DNA from: a virus
Virus record (IMG/VR): IMGVR_UViG_3300028837_001063
Span: 1-40,023 of that record
Length of the DNA: 40,023 nucleotides
Strand: one strand, 5' to 3'
Every line of letters begins with the position of its first letter. The first letter of the stretch is position 1. Below, piece by piece: positions 16,244 through 24,940 of the stretch. The translations under genes and the position numbers were made by a program. The notes beneath the pieces were generated by a model. The model had not been told where the DNA came from. It worked only from the letters and a program-made list of their open reading frames with translations, and did not search any database.

Positions 16244-18413
16244 TCAGTCTCCTTCCGGCCCTCTGCCAGTAAATAACCATCTTCTGAAACTCGAACGTCT
16301 CTCCTGTCTCTGCGTTTTTGAAGCGAAAACGAATATACTTGCAGTTGATCCTCTTTTTGACTATCTGAGGAAGTTCAAAAGACGTGCTGGTCGAAAGCTC
16401 CTTTAGCAAAGTCCAGTTCTTGCCCTTGTCTGTCGAATAGTAAACTGAAAGGCTTGCACCGACGTAATAGAAATCGTATCTGACGCACCGCTGCCTGTCG
16501 AAAGGACCGGCAAATTCGAAGTCCTTGGTATCGAACCAGGCGTCTATAGCCGTGCCGTTGTCGTTATTTTCAAGCGTGCTGTGTTCGTAAACATAGCCGT
16601 CCTTGTCACCGAACAGCAGTGTCGGCGTCTGGCTCAGAAGTCTCCTGTCTCCTATCCGCCAGGTCATATCCCTTACCTTCATCGTCAGATCGCCGACTTT
16701 TATCGCGTCCTCGATGTAATACTTGCCGTAAGAAGTCAGGTAATCGGCGAACTTGTGCCTTGTCCATCTTGCCAGTTCAAGATTGAGAACCCAGGCGATA
16801 TCGGGATAAGAGGAAACGGTTGATACTGCCATGAGCCAGTATTCGGCGTAATCGTCCAGCTCCACTCCGTAGCAGCGGTCGATTTCCTCGGTTTTCAGTT
16901 TGGCAAACAACTCCGTCCTTATCAGCTTGCCGAGCTTTTCGGCCTCGATTGCATCGAAGGTGTAAAAATCGTCCCAGCCGAGAAATACTATCTGCTCACC
17001 CAGACAGACGGCGGATCTTCCGGCTGCACAGCCTATCTCCGGAACCTTGTTGTCGAAGTGGAAAATATCGGTATCGTCCGATGGATAGCCCAGCCACAGG
17101 CTCGAATCCTTCAGGACTACTAAGTAGTCACCCTTGTACCTTAATACCTGCTTAATCCAGTCGGCGCCGGGAAGGTCCTTGTACTTGGCGTTTCCGGTCA
17201 GCCAGTTCTCGGGATCCGCGGTATTCGGCCAGCGCTTTCTCTGGTGCATAGGATTGCCCATCTCTATAGTATCTGCCGCAAAGAGGTAATCCTTGAATTG
17301 ACGAACGATTGCCGACCTCGGTGCGTCACTGCTAAGGTCGGTTATCGAGTTGCCGTCATATTTCTTGATATTATTTGCCCGGTTAGTGCAGCACCACCAC
17401 AGATCGGATTCGGTGTTTTTGCGGATGTGGTCGAAGTGGAAGTAGTCCCTGTCCGTTCCGGTAAAGCACTCGGAGATATCTATCTTATCGATAATGATAT
17501 CGCAGGTCCCGAAGTCCGTAGTAGCCTGTATGCCGATAGATGTAATATCAGTCAGGTCGGTAGTAACGGCCAGTATTCGCAAGTCAAGCAGTATGCTTTT
17601 CCAGGCATCGGCTGTAAGTGCCGGGATATCCATTTTTCTCAGGGTGCGTTCAGTCGAAACATAATCACTAACGGTAACACTGTCGCTGACGGATACGCTC
17701 AGTATATTTGCCGAGGTCATCTGGACGGAAACAAAGTCCGAAACTCCCACTTCCTCGGAAACCATAATCCCCAGTCTATCGACAAGGGCCAGGGCGAAAT
17801 CACCGACTGTAACTGAATCGTAAACGCTGATACTGAGCGTTGACGGCTTTGTCCTGCCGTTGACGAAGAACTGAAGATTGCCTGATGAAAGATTTATAGA
17901 AGACTTTATCCAGAACCTAACGTGATTGTAGGCGCTGATATCCCCGAAGGACTTTTCGTGACAGGCCAGGATTCCAGTAGTAAAATCGGCTGAAGGAGTA
18001 ATCTTGACCGCTGCGGTTCCTTCCTTCTTGTCGGTAGTCTCTCTGGCTACGGTTACATTGGTATTCGCTGTCCAGGCGACAGGGTCGTCATCGCAGTTGT
18101 CGATTGATAAAGATGGTGTAATAACGTCCCAGAACTTCGTAGAGTTGTTCCATCGGTAGATATCCCTGGTAGTCATCAGCAGTAAGTACTTGGCACCGGA
18201 CATTTTCCTGAACTGATCGAAACCCATAACCGCACCGGATAAGGGAAGATTGTTACCGAACAGCTTATAGCCGTGACGCTTGACTATCTTGCCGTCCCTT
18301 ATCGAGACGTTCTGGCAGCCGGACATCTCCAGAGGCAGGATATCCGCTGAATCGGCGGTGTAATTCAGGCCGCCAATAGGTGCCATTAAAGTTTCAGCTT
18401 TCGTCTGTTTCAT
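16236..18413 (-). CDS. Tail nozzle / stabilisation-type beta-propeller protein with repeat insertion
   Basis: The 725-residue product starts with APIGGLNYTADSADILPLEM and then NVSIRDGKIVKRHGYKLFG, the usual opening of podovirus tail tubular B / P22 gp10-like nozzle proteins. Propeller-like strands follow (KYLLLMTTRDIYRWN, YLFAADTIEMGN, IVFLGWDDFYTFD, YWLMAVSTV, ARWTRHKFADYLTSYG). The C-terminus has CRYDFYYVGA and KYIRFRFKN strands. Around residues 100-320 a carbohydrate-binding-like beta sandwich is interrupted by three copies of a SISVYDSVTVGD-type repeat (DNA about 17640-17845), the same repeat as in the 818-residue adhesin upstream. Known nozzle proteins close the tail end and hold DNA. 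The insertion may add a surface-binding function. The start at 18413 lacks a strong Shine-Dalgarno; an ATG at 18386 is an alternative. Confidence 0.8.
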   Translation of the reverse strand: MKQTKAETLMAPIGGLNYTADSADILPLEMSGCQNVSIRDGKIVKRHGYKLFGNNLPLSGAVMGFDQFRKMSGAKYLLLMTTRDIYRWNNSTKFWDVITPSLSIDNCDDDPVAWTANTNVTVARETTDKKEGTAAVKITPSADFTTGILACHEKSFGDISAYNHVRFWIKSSINLSSGNLQFFVNGRTKPSTLSISVYDSVTVGDFALALVDRLGIMVSEEVGVSDFVSVQMTSANILSVSVSDSVTVSDYVSTERTLRKMDIPALTADAWKSILLDLRILAVTTDLTDITSIGIQATTDFGTCDIIIDKIDISECFTGTDRDYFHFDHIRKNTESDLWWCCTNRANNIKKYDGNSITDLSSDAPRSAIVRQFKDYLFAADTIEMGNPMHQRKRWPNTADPENWLTGNAKYKDLPGADWIKQVLRYKGDYLVVLKDSSLWLGYPSDDTDIFHFDNKVPEIGCAAGRSAVCLGEQIVFLGWDDFYTFDAIEAEKLGKLIRTELFAKLKTEEIDRCYGVELDDYAEYWLMAVSTVSSYPDIAWVLNLELARWTRHKFADYLTSYGKYYIEDAIKVGDLTMKVRDMTWRIGDRRLLSQTPTLLFGDKDGYVYEHSTLENNDNGTAIDAWFDTKDFEFAGPFDRQRCVRYDFYYVGASLSVYYSTDKGKNWTLLKELSTSTSFELPQIVKKRINCKYIRFRFKNAETGETFEFQKMVIYWQRAGRRLSV

Positions 18414-18417
18414 TCTT

Positions 18418-19239
18418 TTAAGCCGCCAGATAAGAGATTAAAGTTATTGTGAAGGTTGTAGATGTAGCAGCAGAAGCTATTTCAAGTTTTCCTGTCGCAC
18501 TTGTAAGATATATGCCATAAGCATAATGAGTTCCGTTAGAGAACGTTATAACTGGCGAAAGAAGTTCAGAATAAGTTCCTGATTCTCCATAAGGCTTAAG
18601 TTTAAAAACATCATTCGCTTGACTTACAACTGCTTTAAATTTGAGGCAAACCATTGCCCTTTTTGCTCCCACAATCGAAGATAAATCCAGTTCCTGAAAT
18701 ACCCCTGCTGACGAGACTTGTGTATTGAAAACGACAGTGCCGTCATCTTTCAGAAGTTTTACATTATCATCGACATATATTTTGGTTGCCGCATCCTGAT
18801 TGGCCGTAGGATCGAGCAATCCGGTTGCCTTTTTATTATTAAACGCAGCTCCCTCACTTAATACAGGCGTACTTGAGAATGTCTTGATTCCGGCTATTGT
18901 CTGATTTCCTGTAATCAGAACAGGCTCTTGAACTTTTAACCAGCCGGAACCATTCCAGTAATAGACTTGATTACCTTCGTCCGTTGCTATTGCCACACAG
19001 CCTTTTGTTGTAGTTGCAGGAGTCGGGAAGCTCGCCTTGGTGCCCACGTGGAGAATCGTACATTCGCCCGGCTTGTGCTCCCAAACGTCACTGTGTCCGG
19101 ACTCATCGAGATATGCCTTGTGCTGAACAGCCGCACGCTCCCTGACATCCTGCCGTGTTTGACGCTGATAATCGTCCAATTCAAAACCATAGTTGTCGTC
19201 ATTTGGGTTGGCTTCCTGCCATGACCTTGTAAGTGCCAT
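18418..19239 (-). CDS. Tail fibre / spike protein
   Basis: The 273-residue product has a strong AAAAGGAG site. It begins SWQEANPNDDNYGFELDDYQ and RQTRQDVRERAAVQHKAY, the N-terminal pattern of many phage fibre proteins in which a W..xxP.....D..... stretch precedes a D.R.R...EH helix. The middle carries TGNQTIAGIKTFSSTPVL and a KKATGLLDPTANQDAATK stretch, both typical fibre shaft motifs (the former resembles repeats in side-tail fibres). The C-terminal 90 residues look like a compact beta domain. It is the first gene after the structured RNA/terminator at 19269-19383, so it may have separate regulation from the adaptor upstream. Confidence 0.75.
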   Translation of the reverse strand: MALTRSWQEANPNDDNYGFELDDYQRQTRQDVRERAAVQHKAYLDESGHSDVWEHKPGECTILHVGTKASFPTPATTTKGCVAIATDEGNQVYYWNGSGWLKVQEPVLITGNQTIAGIKTFSSTPVLSEGAAFNNKKATGLLDPTANQDAATKIYVDDNVKLLKDDGTVVFNTQVSSAGVFQELDLSSIVGAKRAMVCLKFKAVVSQANDVFKLKPYGESGTYSELLSPVITFSNGTHYAYGIYLTSATGKLEIASAATSTTFTITLISYLAA

Positions 19240-19268
19240 TTTAATTGTCTCCTTTTGCTTATATTTTT

Positions 19269-19383
19269 ATGCGGGTAAAAAAAGAGGACGGCGCAAACAA
19301 TCAGGTGGATAAGGCACCTTATCTGCCGTCCTCTTAAATAACCTTTATTCCGGTCTTTCACTCGGAAAGGCCGATACCCGCAT
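19269..19383 (-). ncRNA. Candidate structured RNA with nested Rho-independent terminator
   Basis: On the minus strand the element is bounded by ATGCGGGTA (19375-19383) and its exact complement TACCCGCAT (19269-19277). Inside are a hairpin CGGcCTTTC/GAAAGaCCG (19351-19373) and an 11-bp stem AAGAGGACGGC/GCCGTCCTCTT (19282-19292 with 19325-19335) that holds a further small stem, GATAAGG/CCTTATC. Seven U follow the 11-bp stem, making a good intrinsic terminator read on the minus strand. The outer 9-bp helix closes only if transcription passes the U tract, giving a three-way junction. It occupies the gap between the adaptor stop and the fibre start. It could be a read-through control element, a processing site, or a small mobile repeat with inverted ends. 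Confidence 0.6.
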
Positions 19384-19403
19384 GATTTAACTTTTATTCA
19401 TTA

Positions 19404-20141
19404 CTAAACTCCCAAAGATTGACCGTCCACCGGCTGCATACCTCTTTCGATGGTGCCCAGCTTAATGGCCTGGTCGTTGTTTATTATCTCCAATAGTCTT
19501 TTAGTAGCCCTGTTTCCGTAGAACTCCACACCCTCGCTGTCTTTTGCCCATTCGAAACCCAGCTCCGTCGCCTTCCATTCGAGGACTTCGGGATTCTTCA
19601 GAGTAAGAATGTTCGTATCACCATCAGCCGAGAGATCATCCAGATATCCGTAATACTCCATATTGATTGTCCATGCCGTGTTTCTGTTGTAGGCGTGATC
19701 GGGCAGTTTATAGAGCCAGATATCGTTCTGCTCGATGCAGAAGTGCGTTGGTATTCCCTTGCCCAAAAGGTAAGCGAAAGAGGAATCGTCCTCGATATCC
19801 CTCTTGAGAACCTTTTTTAATGGTACCCGGTAATTGTCGGCGTTAATCAACTCTATATTCTTGTCTTTTCTGAACTCCCATACCCCTATGATACTACCGT
19901 CAGGAAGGGCATACTTTCGCTGCTCATCCACAGTATCGGCCTGTGCCTCGCAGCAGAGGAAAGAAAAGTCGTGCTGAATCATCATCGTTTTGCCGAACTG
20001 GTCGGTGACGATTACCTGTCCCTCGCATACCCAGCGCTGGGCCTGGTTGATCCACTTCTTTCTCATATCGGCAGTCAGTGCGGTAAACTGAGAGCCTTCC
20101 ATATTATCGTTTAAGGCGTCCTGTAATTCCTTGAATGTCAT
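19404..20141 (-). CDS. Head-tail adaptor / connector protein
   Basis: The 245-residue product begins MTFKELQDALNDNMEGSQ followed by MRKKWINQAQRWVCEG, the helical opening of podovirus adaptor (tail tubular A-like, head completion) proteins. A beta-rich insertion (KYALPDGSIIGVWEFR, GIPTHFCIEQNDIWLYKLPD, WTINMEYYGYLDDLSADGD) follows. The C-terminus has a helix with NPEVLEWKATELGFEWAKD and a tail ending LGTIERGMQPV. In the family the protein docks on the portal ring and carries the nozzle. Its start overlaps the upstream stop by one base (TAATG) with GGAG nine bases before. The neighbouring nozzle gene two positions downstream supports the assignment. Confidence 0.75.
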   Translation of the reverse strand: MTFKELQDALNDNMEGSQFTALTADMRKKWINQAQRWVCEGQVIVTDQFGKTMMIQHDFSFLCCEAQADTVDEQRKYALPDGSIIGVWEFRKDKNIELINADNYRVPLKKVLKRDIEDDSSFAYLLGKGIPTHFCIEQNDIWLYKLPDHAYNRNTAWTINMEYYGYLDDLSADGDTNILTLKNPEVLEWKATELGFEWAKDSEGVEFYGNRATKRLLEIINNDQAIKLGTIERGMQPVDGQSLGV

Positions 20142-22597
20142 TAGACTTTACTCCAATTAGCGCTGTCACCGCCTGTAACCCTGCTCCATGTGCAGATATC
20201 TGATTCTGTCGGTGCAGACCAAGTGCAGGTATCATCATCAACAGGCAACTGCCAGTCAGGAAGTCTCACAACGGAAACAGACTCGGTCAGAACTAAAATA
20301 TCAAACGTAAGAATTGATAATTCCAATCCGGGTATCATTACCGAAATATTATCTGTAACACTAAGGGAATCGAAGACCTGAACGCTGAGCGGGTACATCA
20401 AAGCTTCCAGTGACTCGCTTACTTCCAGACTATCGGCAACCGATACCTTGAGAGGGCTTGTTTTTACAATAGAAACATCCGTCACTTCCACGCTGTCTGC
20501 AACATCCACTTTCAACTGCATCAATCGAGCTGTCAGTGACTCGGAAACTCCCAGATCATCTGATACCGATAGCTTCAAAGGACTGATTTTAGCTGTCAGT
20601 GATTCGGAGACGGAAATTTCGTCATAGTTATCAATTTTGTAAAGACTGAATTTTGCAGACAATGACTCCGCTACTTCCAGAGAATCGTAAACGTTGATTT
20701 CGAGAATCTCCGGAGCGGTTCTCTCAACTGAAATATCTTCAGTCAATTCGACAGAATCGGAAACGTTTATTTTCAACAAGCTAATCCGGACTGTAACGCT
20801 TGTTATTAAAGGAATATCAACTATCGTAAGTCTTTTTCCTGAGTTGGATGTAACATAAAATAATCCGTCTTTTTGCCTGAACTTAATGTCATCGGCACCT
20901 TTAAGATAAATTTCATCTATGATATAATTTATGATGGAAGAGCTTGCGGGATTACTGATATCCAAAACAGCTAAATTATCATCACTATAAGCTGTCGAAA
21001 CACAAACTTTCCCTATAATAAAATTGACCATGCAATAATCAAGGTAATCTTCGCTGGTGCAATATCCCAAATATTGCAGGTCTGAAGGATCAGATATGCC
21101 AAAAAGGACTACTCTATCATTACTTCTACTGCATACCGCTAAAACACTATTTTCACTTGAAAATGAAAGACCTGCAGGATTATTCAACTGGTCACTTATG
21201 GAATCGAGTGGAGAAAGGCTTAATGGATTTGAGGCATTGAAGGCGACGAGAGAATTTACTCCTCTTGCTGAAGCAAATAATATTTTACCCAAGGCCTTTA
21301 AATATATTACTCTGTTTGCATAAGTAGAATGTTCATAAACTGTTGATACAACCAGATTTTCAGGGTCGGTCTTGTTGACAATAGTGAGCTTATTAAATCC
21401 TTCCGCATAATTGCCGACAATCAAATAATCACCAACTATCTCGACACAGGCTGAATAATCGAAGTAATCGCTGTCTGTAATTGAATCCAGAACTGACATA
21501 TTTTCCGGATCGCTTATATCAACTGCATAAATTCCTGCCCTGCTTCCGTAGGAACAGACATAAGCCACATATCCCTCGATTACTATTCCTTCACAGTTAG
21601 GAATATTTATCTGATGCAATACGGTTGGATTTGCAGGATCTGATATATCGAAGGAAGTAAATGTGCCGCTCGTTGCCGCTGTGCCGTAACAGACATCCCG
21701 TGTTTTGTCAAAATCCAGCCAACCAAATCCTGCCAAGTTAGCATTATATTCTGAGCCGACTATTCTGGTTTCATTAATTTTAACATTGTCGTAAACATTA
21801 ATCTTTAACGGCGATATCTTTGCGGTCACATCCTCGGAAACGGAAACGCTGTCACTTACGTTTATTTCAAGTATTCCTGTTTTGTTTATTTCCAGATTTT
21901 CACTAACTGATACTGAATCGTAAACGTTAATCTCAAATTTTAATTTTGACAAAATATGAGTTAATGACTGATAAATGATTCTCGAATGTGCGGCAACTGT
22001 TGTACCACTCGCCGACAGATTATATCCGCCTACAATATCGTTCAAACTCCTGACCAAAGGCCAATAAGAAACCAGATTTTGAGGACGGACGAATAACGGT
22101 GAATAGCCCTTGGCCAGCAGTGCGACTTCCGCATCGGTCAGGGCGACATTCCAGATTGCGGCCTCTGCCAAGTTACCATCCATAAAAAATTCATTTGGAG
22201 GTTCAAAAGCAAGACTTCCAATTCTTGTTTCATCAAGTGCTAAAGGTATAGCTGTATTGGCATTTGTCCCTTTATTGCCACCATCCAAAAAACAAGCTCT
22301 ACTATCATTGGCAGAAAAAACCCCACAAGCATGATGCCACTGGTCATTGTTGACCGTACCACCTGCATCAGCAGAAAAATTATTTACATCATCTCTTGCA
22401 ATTGCCTTAAACGAACCAGTCCCACCGGAATGTGCCAACCAGAAATAATTATCGCTGTTGCTCTTATCATATATAACTAAAACAGTTTGGCTTTTACTGT
22501 TGTCATTGGTCTTAAACCAACCACATATAGTAATTGGAACTGCTGTCAATATAGCATTAGTGTTTTCTAAATAATCACTTGAGAACTCACGAGCCAT
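20141..22597 (-). CDS. Large adhesin-like virion protein: LamG domain, LVIVD beta-propeller, SVSDSV tandem repeats
   Basis: The 818-residue product starts with a concanavalin A/LamG fold (about 1-205: ICGWFKTND, WHHACGVFSANDSRACFLDG, EAAIWNVALTDAEVALLAKG). Three copies of a roughly 25-residue repeat, core INVYDSVSVSEN, follow (about 215-275). Residues about 280-593 form a beta-propeller with LVIVD-type blades (YAVDISDPENMSVLDSI, LAVLDISNPASSS, LTIVDIP). Seven or eight more repeats (INVSDSVELTED, LSVSDDLGVSES, VSVADSLEVSES) run to about 770. The end carries three short CTWS/NWSKV units. LamG and propeller domains bind surface sugars or proteins, so a receptor-binding or virion-surface role is likely. 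It lies between a small virion protein and the adaptor, with TAATG coupling at both ends. No hydrolase residues are evident. Confidence 0.8.
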   Translation of the reverse strand: MAREFSSDYLENTNAILTAVPITICGWFKTNDNSKSQTVLVIYDKSNSDNYFWLAHSGGTGSFKAIARDDVNNFSADAGGTVNNDQWHHACGVFSANDSRACFLDGGNKGTNANTAIPLALDETRIGSLAFEPPNEFFMDGNLAEAAIWNVALTDAEVALLAKGYSPLFVRPQNLVSYWPLVRSLNDIVGGYNLSASGTTVAAHSRIIYQSLTHILSKLKFEINVYDSVSVSENLEINKTGILEINVSDSVSVSEDVTAKISPLKINVYDNVKINETRIVGSEYNANLAGFGWLDFDKTRDVCYGTAATSGTFTSFDISDPANPTVLHQINIPNCEGIVIEGYVAYVCSYGSRAGIYAVDISDPENMSVLDSITDSDYFDYSACVEIVGDYLIVGNYAEGFNKLTIVNKTDPENLVVSTVYEHSTYANRVIYLKALGKILFASARGVNSLVAFNASNPLSLSPLDSISDQLNNPAGLSFSSENSVLAVCSRSNDRVVLFGISDPSDLQYLGYCTSEDYLDYCMVNFIIGKVCVSTAYSDDNLAVLDISNPASSSIINYIIDEIYLKGADDIKFRQKDGLFYVTSNSGKRLTIVDIPLITSVTVRISLLKINVSDSVELTEDISVERTAPEILEINVYDSLEVAESLSAKFSLYKIDNYDEISVSESLTAKISPLKLSVSDDLGVSESLTARLMQLKVDVADSVEVTDVSIVKTSPLKVSVADSLEVSESLEALMYPLSVQVFDSLSVTDNISVMIPGLELSILTFDILVLTESVSVVRLPDWQLPVDDDTCTWSAPTESDICTWSRVTGGDSANWSKV

Positions 22598-23097
22598 TAC
22601 GTCTCCTTAATCTCGATAAAGAGAAGCTCTGCATCGCCTGTAAGCGAATCACTGCCGTTGTCGGCATCCCTTGTAATTCTCAGGCGGAAATATTCACCGG
22701 CAGCGACCGAGTCCATATCCGCACCATCGGTAAAAGTAATCTCCGCATAAGCCACCTCGCCGGAGGCGGAGGCCTCCTGGTCCGTTACCGAGTTCGCCGC
22801 GGCAAACGACTTGGAATCCAGATCGTCCGCATCATCGCTAACCGATTTGAAGGCGGCGTCCCAGACGACACTGTGAGGCGTCACCGTCGTATCGGTAGCC
22901 ATCCAGCCGATAGTAACCGTAATACCGCCCCCAGCGTAATTCCTCGGCATGAACCCGCCGAACTCAGCAGACTCATCTGTGTCTGGGTCAAAATCAAGAA
23001 CTGGTATCGAGTTGCGGGTATCCAAGGTTGCAAAATTACTCGCAGGCGGCTCGTTATTCAATGCGGTAAATACCGCTAATGTATCACCGGAAGCCAT
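22597..23097 (-). CDS. Virion structural protein (tail-associated, beta-rich)
   Basis: The 166-residue product is acidic and rich in Ala, Asp and Thr. Key stretches are FGGFMPRNYAGGGITVTIGW, VVWDAAFKSVSDDADDLDSK and YFRLRITRDADNG, which together resemble a small jelly-roll protein commonly found beside fibre genes in environmental podoviruses. The ATG has an AGGAG site at good spacing. The stop overlaps the start of the 818-residue adhesin by one base, suggesting the two are made in similar amounts and may assemble together. No enzyme motif is present. Calling it a tail-associated surface subunit is an inference from fold-like pattern and position. Confidence 0.65.
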   Translation of the reverse strand: MASGDTLAVFTALNNEPPASNFATLDTRNSIPVLDFDPDTDESAEFGGFMPRNYAGGGITVTIGWMATDTTVTPHSVVWDAAFKSVSDDADDLDSKSFAAANSVTDQEASASGEVAYAEITFTDGADMDSVAAGEYFRLRITRDADNGSDSLTGDAELLFIEIKET

Positions 23098-23110
23098 CTT
23101 TTATATTCTC

Positions 23111-23923
23111 CTAAAATTTCGGGAACTGCTCTCCCGTATTTAAGTCAATGTGCCGGCAGAAGATATTCGTATCGCAAAGAAACGGATACTTTTTCCTGCC
23201 AATCTTCGGCCATCCTGATCGTTTCAGGACTTTCTCTTCAACTACACGCTTGCACCAGGCAAGGTCACTCGTGCCGCCTCCACCTGCAAAGGTTTGGTTC
23301 TCCGGATTGTAATAGACTTTGGACGGCGTCTCGAAGACCTTGCGCGTTACTCTGCCGCCCTTGGTAGTATAGTTTTCACTTTCTTCCCACATAAGTTTGA
23401 TAAGGGAACTGTGAATCAAAAGAAAGCCCGTGGGAATTCCGGAGGCCCAGACCTTTTCGCCTATCTTGAACTTCGTAAAGCAACTGTTACCCCAGCCACG
23501 GTATAGAATCGGCTCGGAGAACGTACCTTTGGTGAAATAAAGGCCGCTGACTACCGGAATATCACCCTTGCTGATATAACTGTTCAATCTCAAAAAGGCG
23601 TCCAGAGGCGGCAGGACATCATCTTCCCATAAAAGCAGCCATTCGTAATCCTTTTTGACTACTTCCTCGCAGCCGATATTCTGGGCATCGGCAACCAGAT
23701 AGTGCATCGGCACGACAAATCCTATACCGAGTGTCGCATAACCTGCGGACCAGTTGCACGGTATCGCCTGGCCGAATCGCTGGATCGACCACTCTATCCG
23801 GACAATTCCCAGAGTCGGCGTGACAATCAGGAGACGGTTCCTCGGATTGCCGCCAGCTCCGCTCTTGATGATAATCACCTCGGACTCGATAGGCTGAACA
23901 GGTTTTGTTTTTTTCTTAGGCAT
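23111..23923 (-). CDS. GT-A type glycosyltransferase
   Basis: The 270-residue product opens with a low-complexity Lys/Pro segment, then RLLIVTPTLGIVRIEWSIQR, the first strand of a GT-A (Rossmann-like) fold. The nucleotide-sugar/metal motif is LLLWEDDVLPP with E100-D101-D102, followed by VVSGLYFTKG, a WASGIPTGFLLIH acceptor-side segment and GGTSDLAWCKRV. The last 40 residues (GRKKYPFLCDTNIFCRHID) hold Cys and His that could bind metal. It belongs to a phage-borne family usually located in structural gene clusters. The likely job is adding sugar to a virion protein or a host glycan, but neither donor nor acceptor can be read here. It overlaps the preceding gene by 8 bases. Confidence 0.8.
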   Translation of the reverse strand: MPKKKTKPVQPIESEVIIIKSGAGGNPRNRLLIVTPTLGIVRIEWSIQRFGQAIPCNWSAGYATLGIGFVVPMHYLVADAQNIGCEEVVKKDYEWLLLWEDDVLPPLDAFLRLNSYISKGDIPVVSGLYFTKGTFSEPILYRGWGNSCFTKFKIGEKVWASGIPTGFLLIHSSLIKLMWEESENYTTKGGRVTRKVFETPSKVYYNPENQTFAGGGGTSDLAWCKRVVEEKVLKRSGWPKIGRKKYPFLCDTNIFCRHIDLNTGEQFPKF

Positions 23924-24362
23924 TGCCGTTTCTTTTTCTGCGCTCCTGTAGTATTTTCTCTGCTATGTCTTTGTTGTCGGTGAAGACCTGAATTCCAGTC
24001 AGAAGAAGAAAGCACAACTCTCCATTATTAAATCGCTCGGTATCGATCTTCTGATTAAAGAGCATTGTTTCCGTATCAAGCTTGACAGTCGCTCTTTCAA
24101 CGGACGTAATTTTCCCCATAATGACCGTTCCATCTTCTTCAACAACCTTAAGCCAGTTACCCGGTTGCAATGAATCAATCCAAAAGCCATCAAAGAATTC
24201 TTCTTTGTTAGCAGCCAGGCAGTACCAGGTTGAGGGAATTGCTTTCAGCCTTCTCTGGCGTTCCTTTCCTTCCGGACCTTGGGCATAGGCGATTTCTTCC
24301 GGCGTCATTGTTCTTAATTCCACGTCAACATGGTCCGAGATTTTCGTCTTGTCACTGAACAT
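23916..24362 (-). CDS. Hypothetical protein between methyltransferase and glycosyltransferase
   Basis: The 148-residue product is not recognised. It has an acidic/basic N-terminus with MTPEEIAYAQGPEGKERQRR, a small beta-barrel-like centre (GNWLKVVEEDGTVIMGKITSVERATVKL) that resembles an SH3 or KOW fold, and a basic helical end (AEKILQERRKRNGN). A site AAGGA precedes the ATG by nine bases. It starts 2 bp after the methyltransferase stop and overlaps the glycosyltransferase by 8 bases, so the three are co-translated. An accessory or substrate role for the modification cassette is possible but not shown. Confidence 0.55.
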   Translation of the reverse strand: MFSDKTKISDHVDVELRTMTPEEIAYAQGPEGKERQRRLKAIPSTWYCLAANKEEFFDGFWIDSLQPGNWLKVVEEDGTVIMGKITSVERATVKLDTETMLFNQKIDTERFNNGELCFLLLTGIQVFTDNKDIAEKILQERRKRNGNA

Positions 24363-24364
24363 TG

Positions 24365-24931
24365 TTAAGTATCCTTTTTCTGAAGTTTCACTTCGTCCTT
24401 GACAGCAGGTTTTTTCGGAAGTATCGGCCTGCCTTTTTCCGTCTTTCTCGGCTCAAATACAAGTTCGATACAGCCTGAATGATTGGCGTCACATCTAAGA
24501 ATCTTCCAGGGACTCGGCTTCTTGTAGCTGCAGGCGTGCCAGAGAGGGTAATCCGGATCGAAGAACTGAAATGTCATCTCGTTCGGGCACATATAATGGG
24601 CCGGATGACCGAAGGCCAATGGACTTGTTGCATAAGGAGCGGACAGCAGGAGCTGACCGTCCCACCGGCAGATTCGCCAGAGTTCGTCCATTACCTGAAA
24701 ACGATACTTAGGCTCGATATGCTCCCAGAGGTGAGACATCAGTATCTGGATACAGATATTGCTCGGGACCGGCCAGGGGAACTTCTGAATGTTATGGACG
24801 ATATCCACGCATTTATGGCGCATCATATCCATACCCAGAAAACCCTTTTGCTTGAACAATCCACAACCGATATCCAAACGAATGCCCTGAGCCTTATCAA
24901 AAAGTCTCTTGTTGTAACGAATCTTCTTCAT
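24365..24931 (-). CDS. Class I SAM-dependent methyltransferase
   Basis: The 188-residue product has the glycine-rich AdoMet motif LDIGCG at 19-24, an acidic strand end at GMDMMRHKCVDIVHNI, then LMSHLWEHIEPKYRFQVMDEL (the region that follows motif II in Methyltransf_11-type enzymes) and LWRICRWDGQLLLSAPY. The C-terminal part is a shortened cap with AHYMCPNEMTFQFF. It lacks an NPPY-type motif, so it is not an N6-adenine DNA methyltransferase. Its size and neighbours suggest a sugar or small-molecule O/N-methyltransferase within the glycan cassette. The substrate is not readable. Confidence 0.75.
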   Translation of the reverse strand: MKKIRYNKRLFDKAQGIRLDIGCGLFKQKGFLGMDMMRHKCVDIVHNIQKFPWPVPSNICIQILMSHLWEHIEPKYRFQVMDELWRICRWDGQLLLSAPYATSPLAFGHPAHYMCPNEMTFQFFDPDYPLWHACSYKKPSPWKILRCDANHSGCIELVFEPRKTEKGRPILPKKPAVKDEVKLQKKDT

Positions 24932-24940
24932 TTTTTGTTT

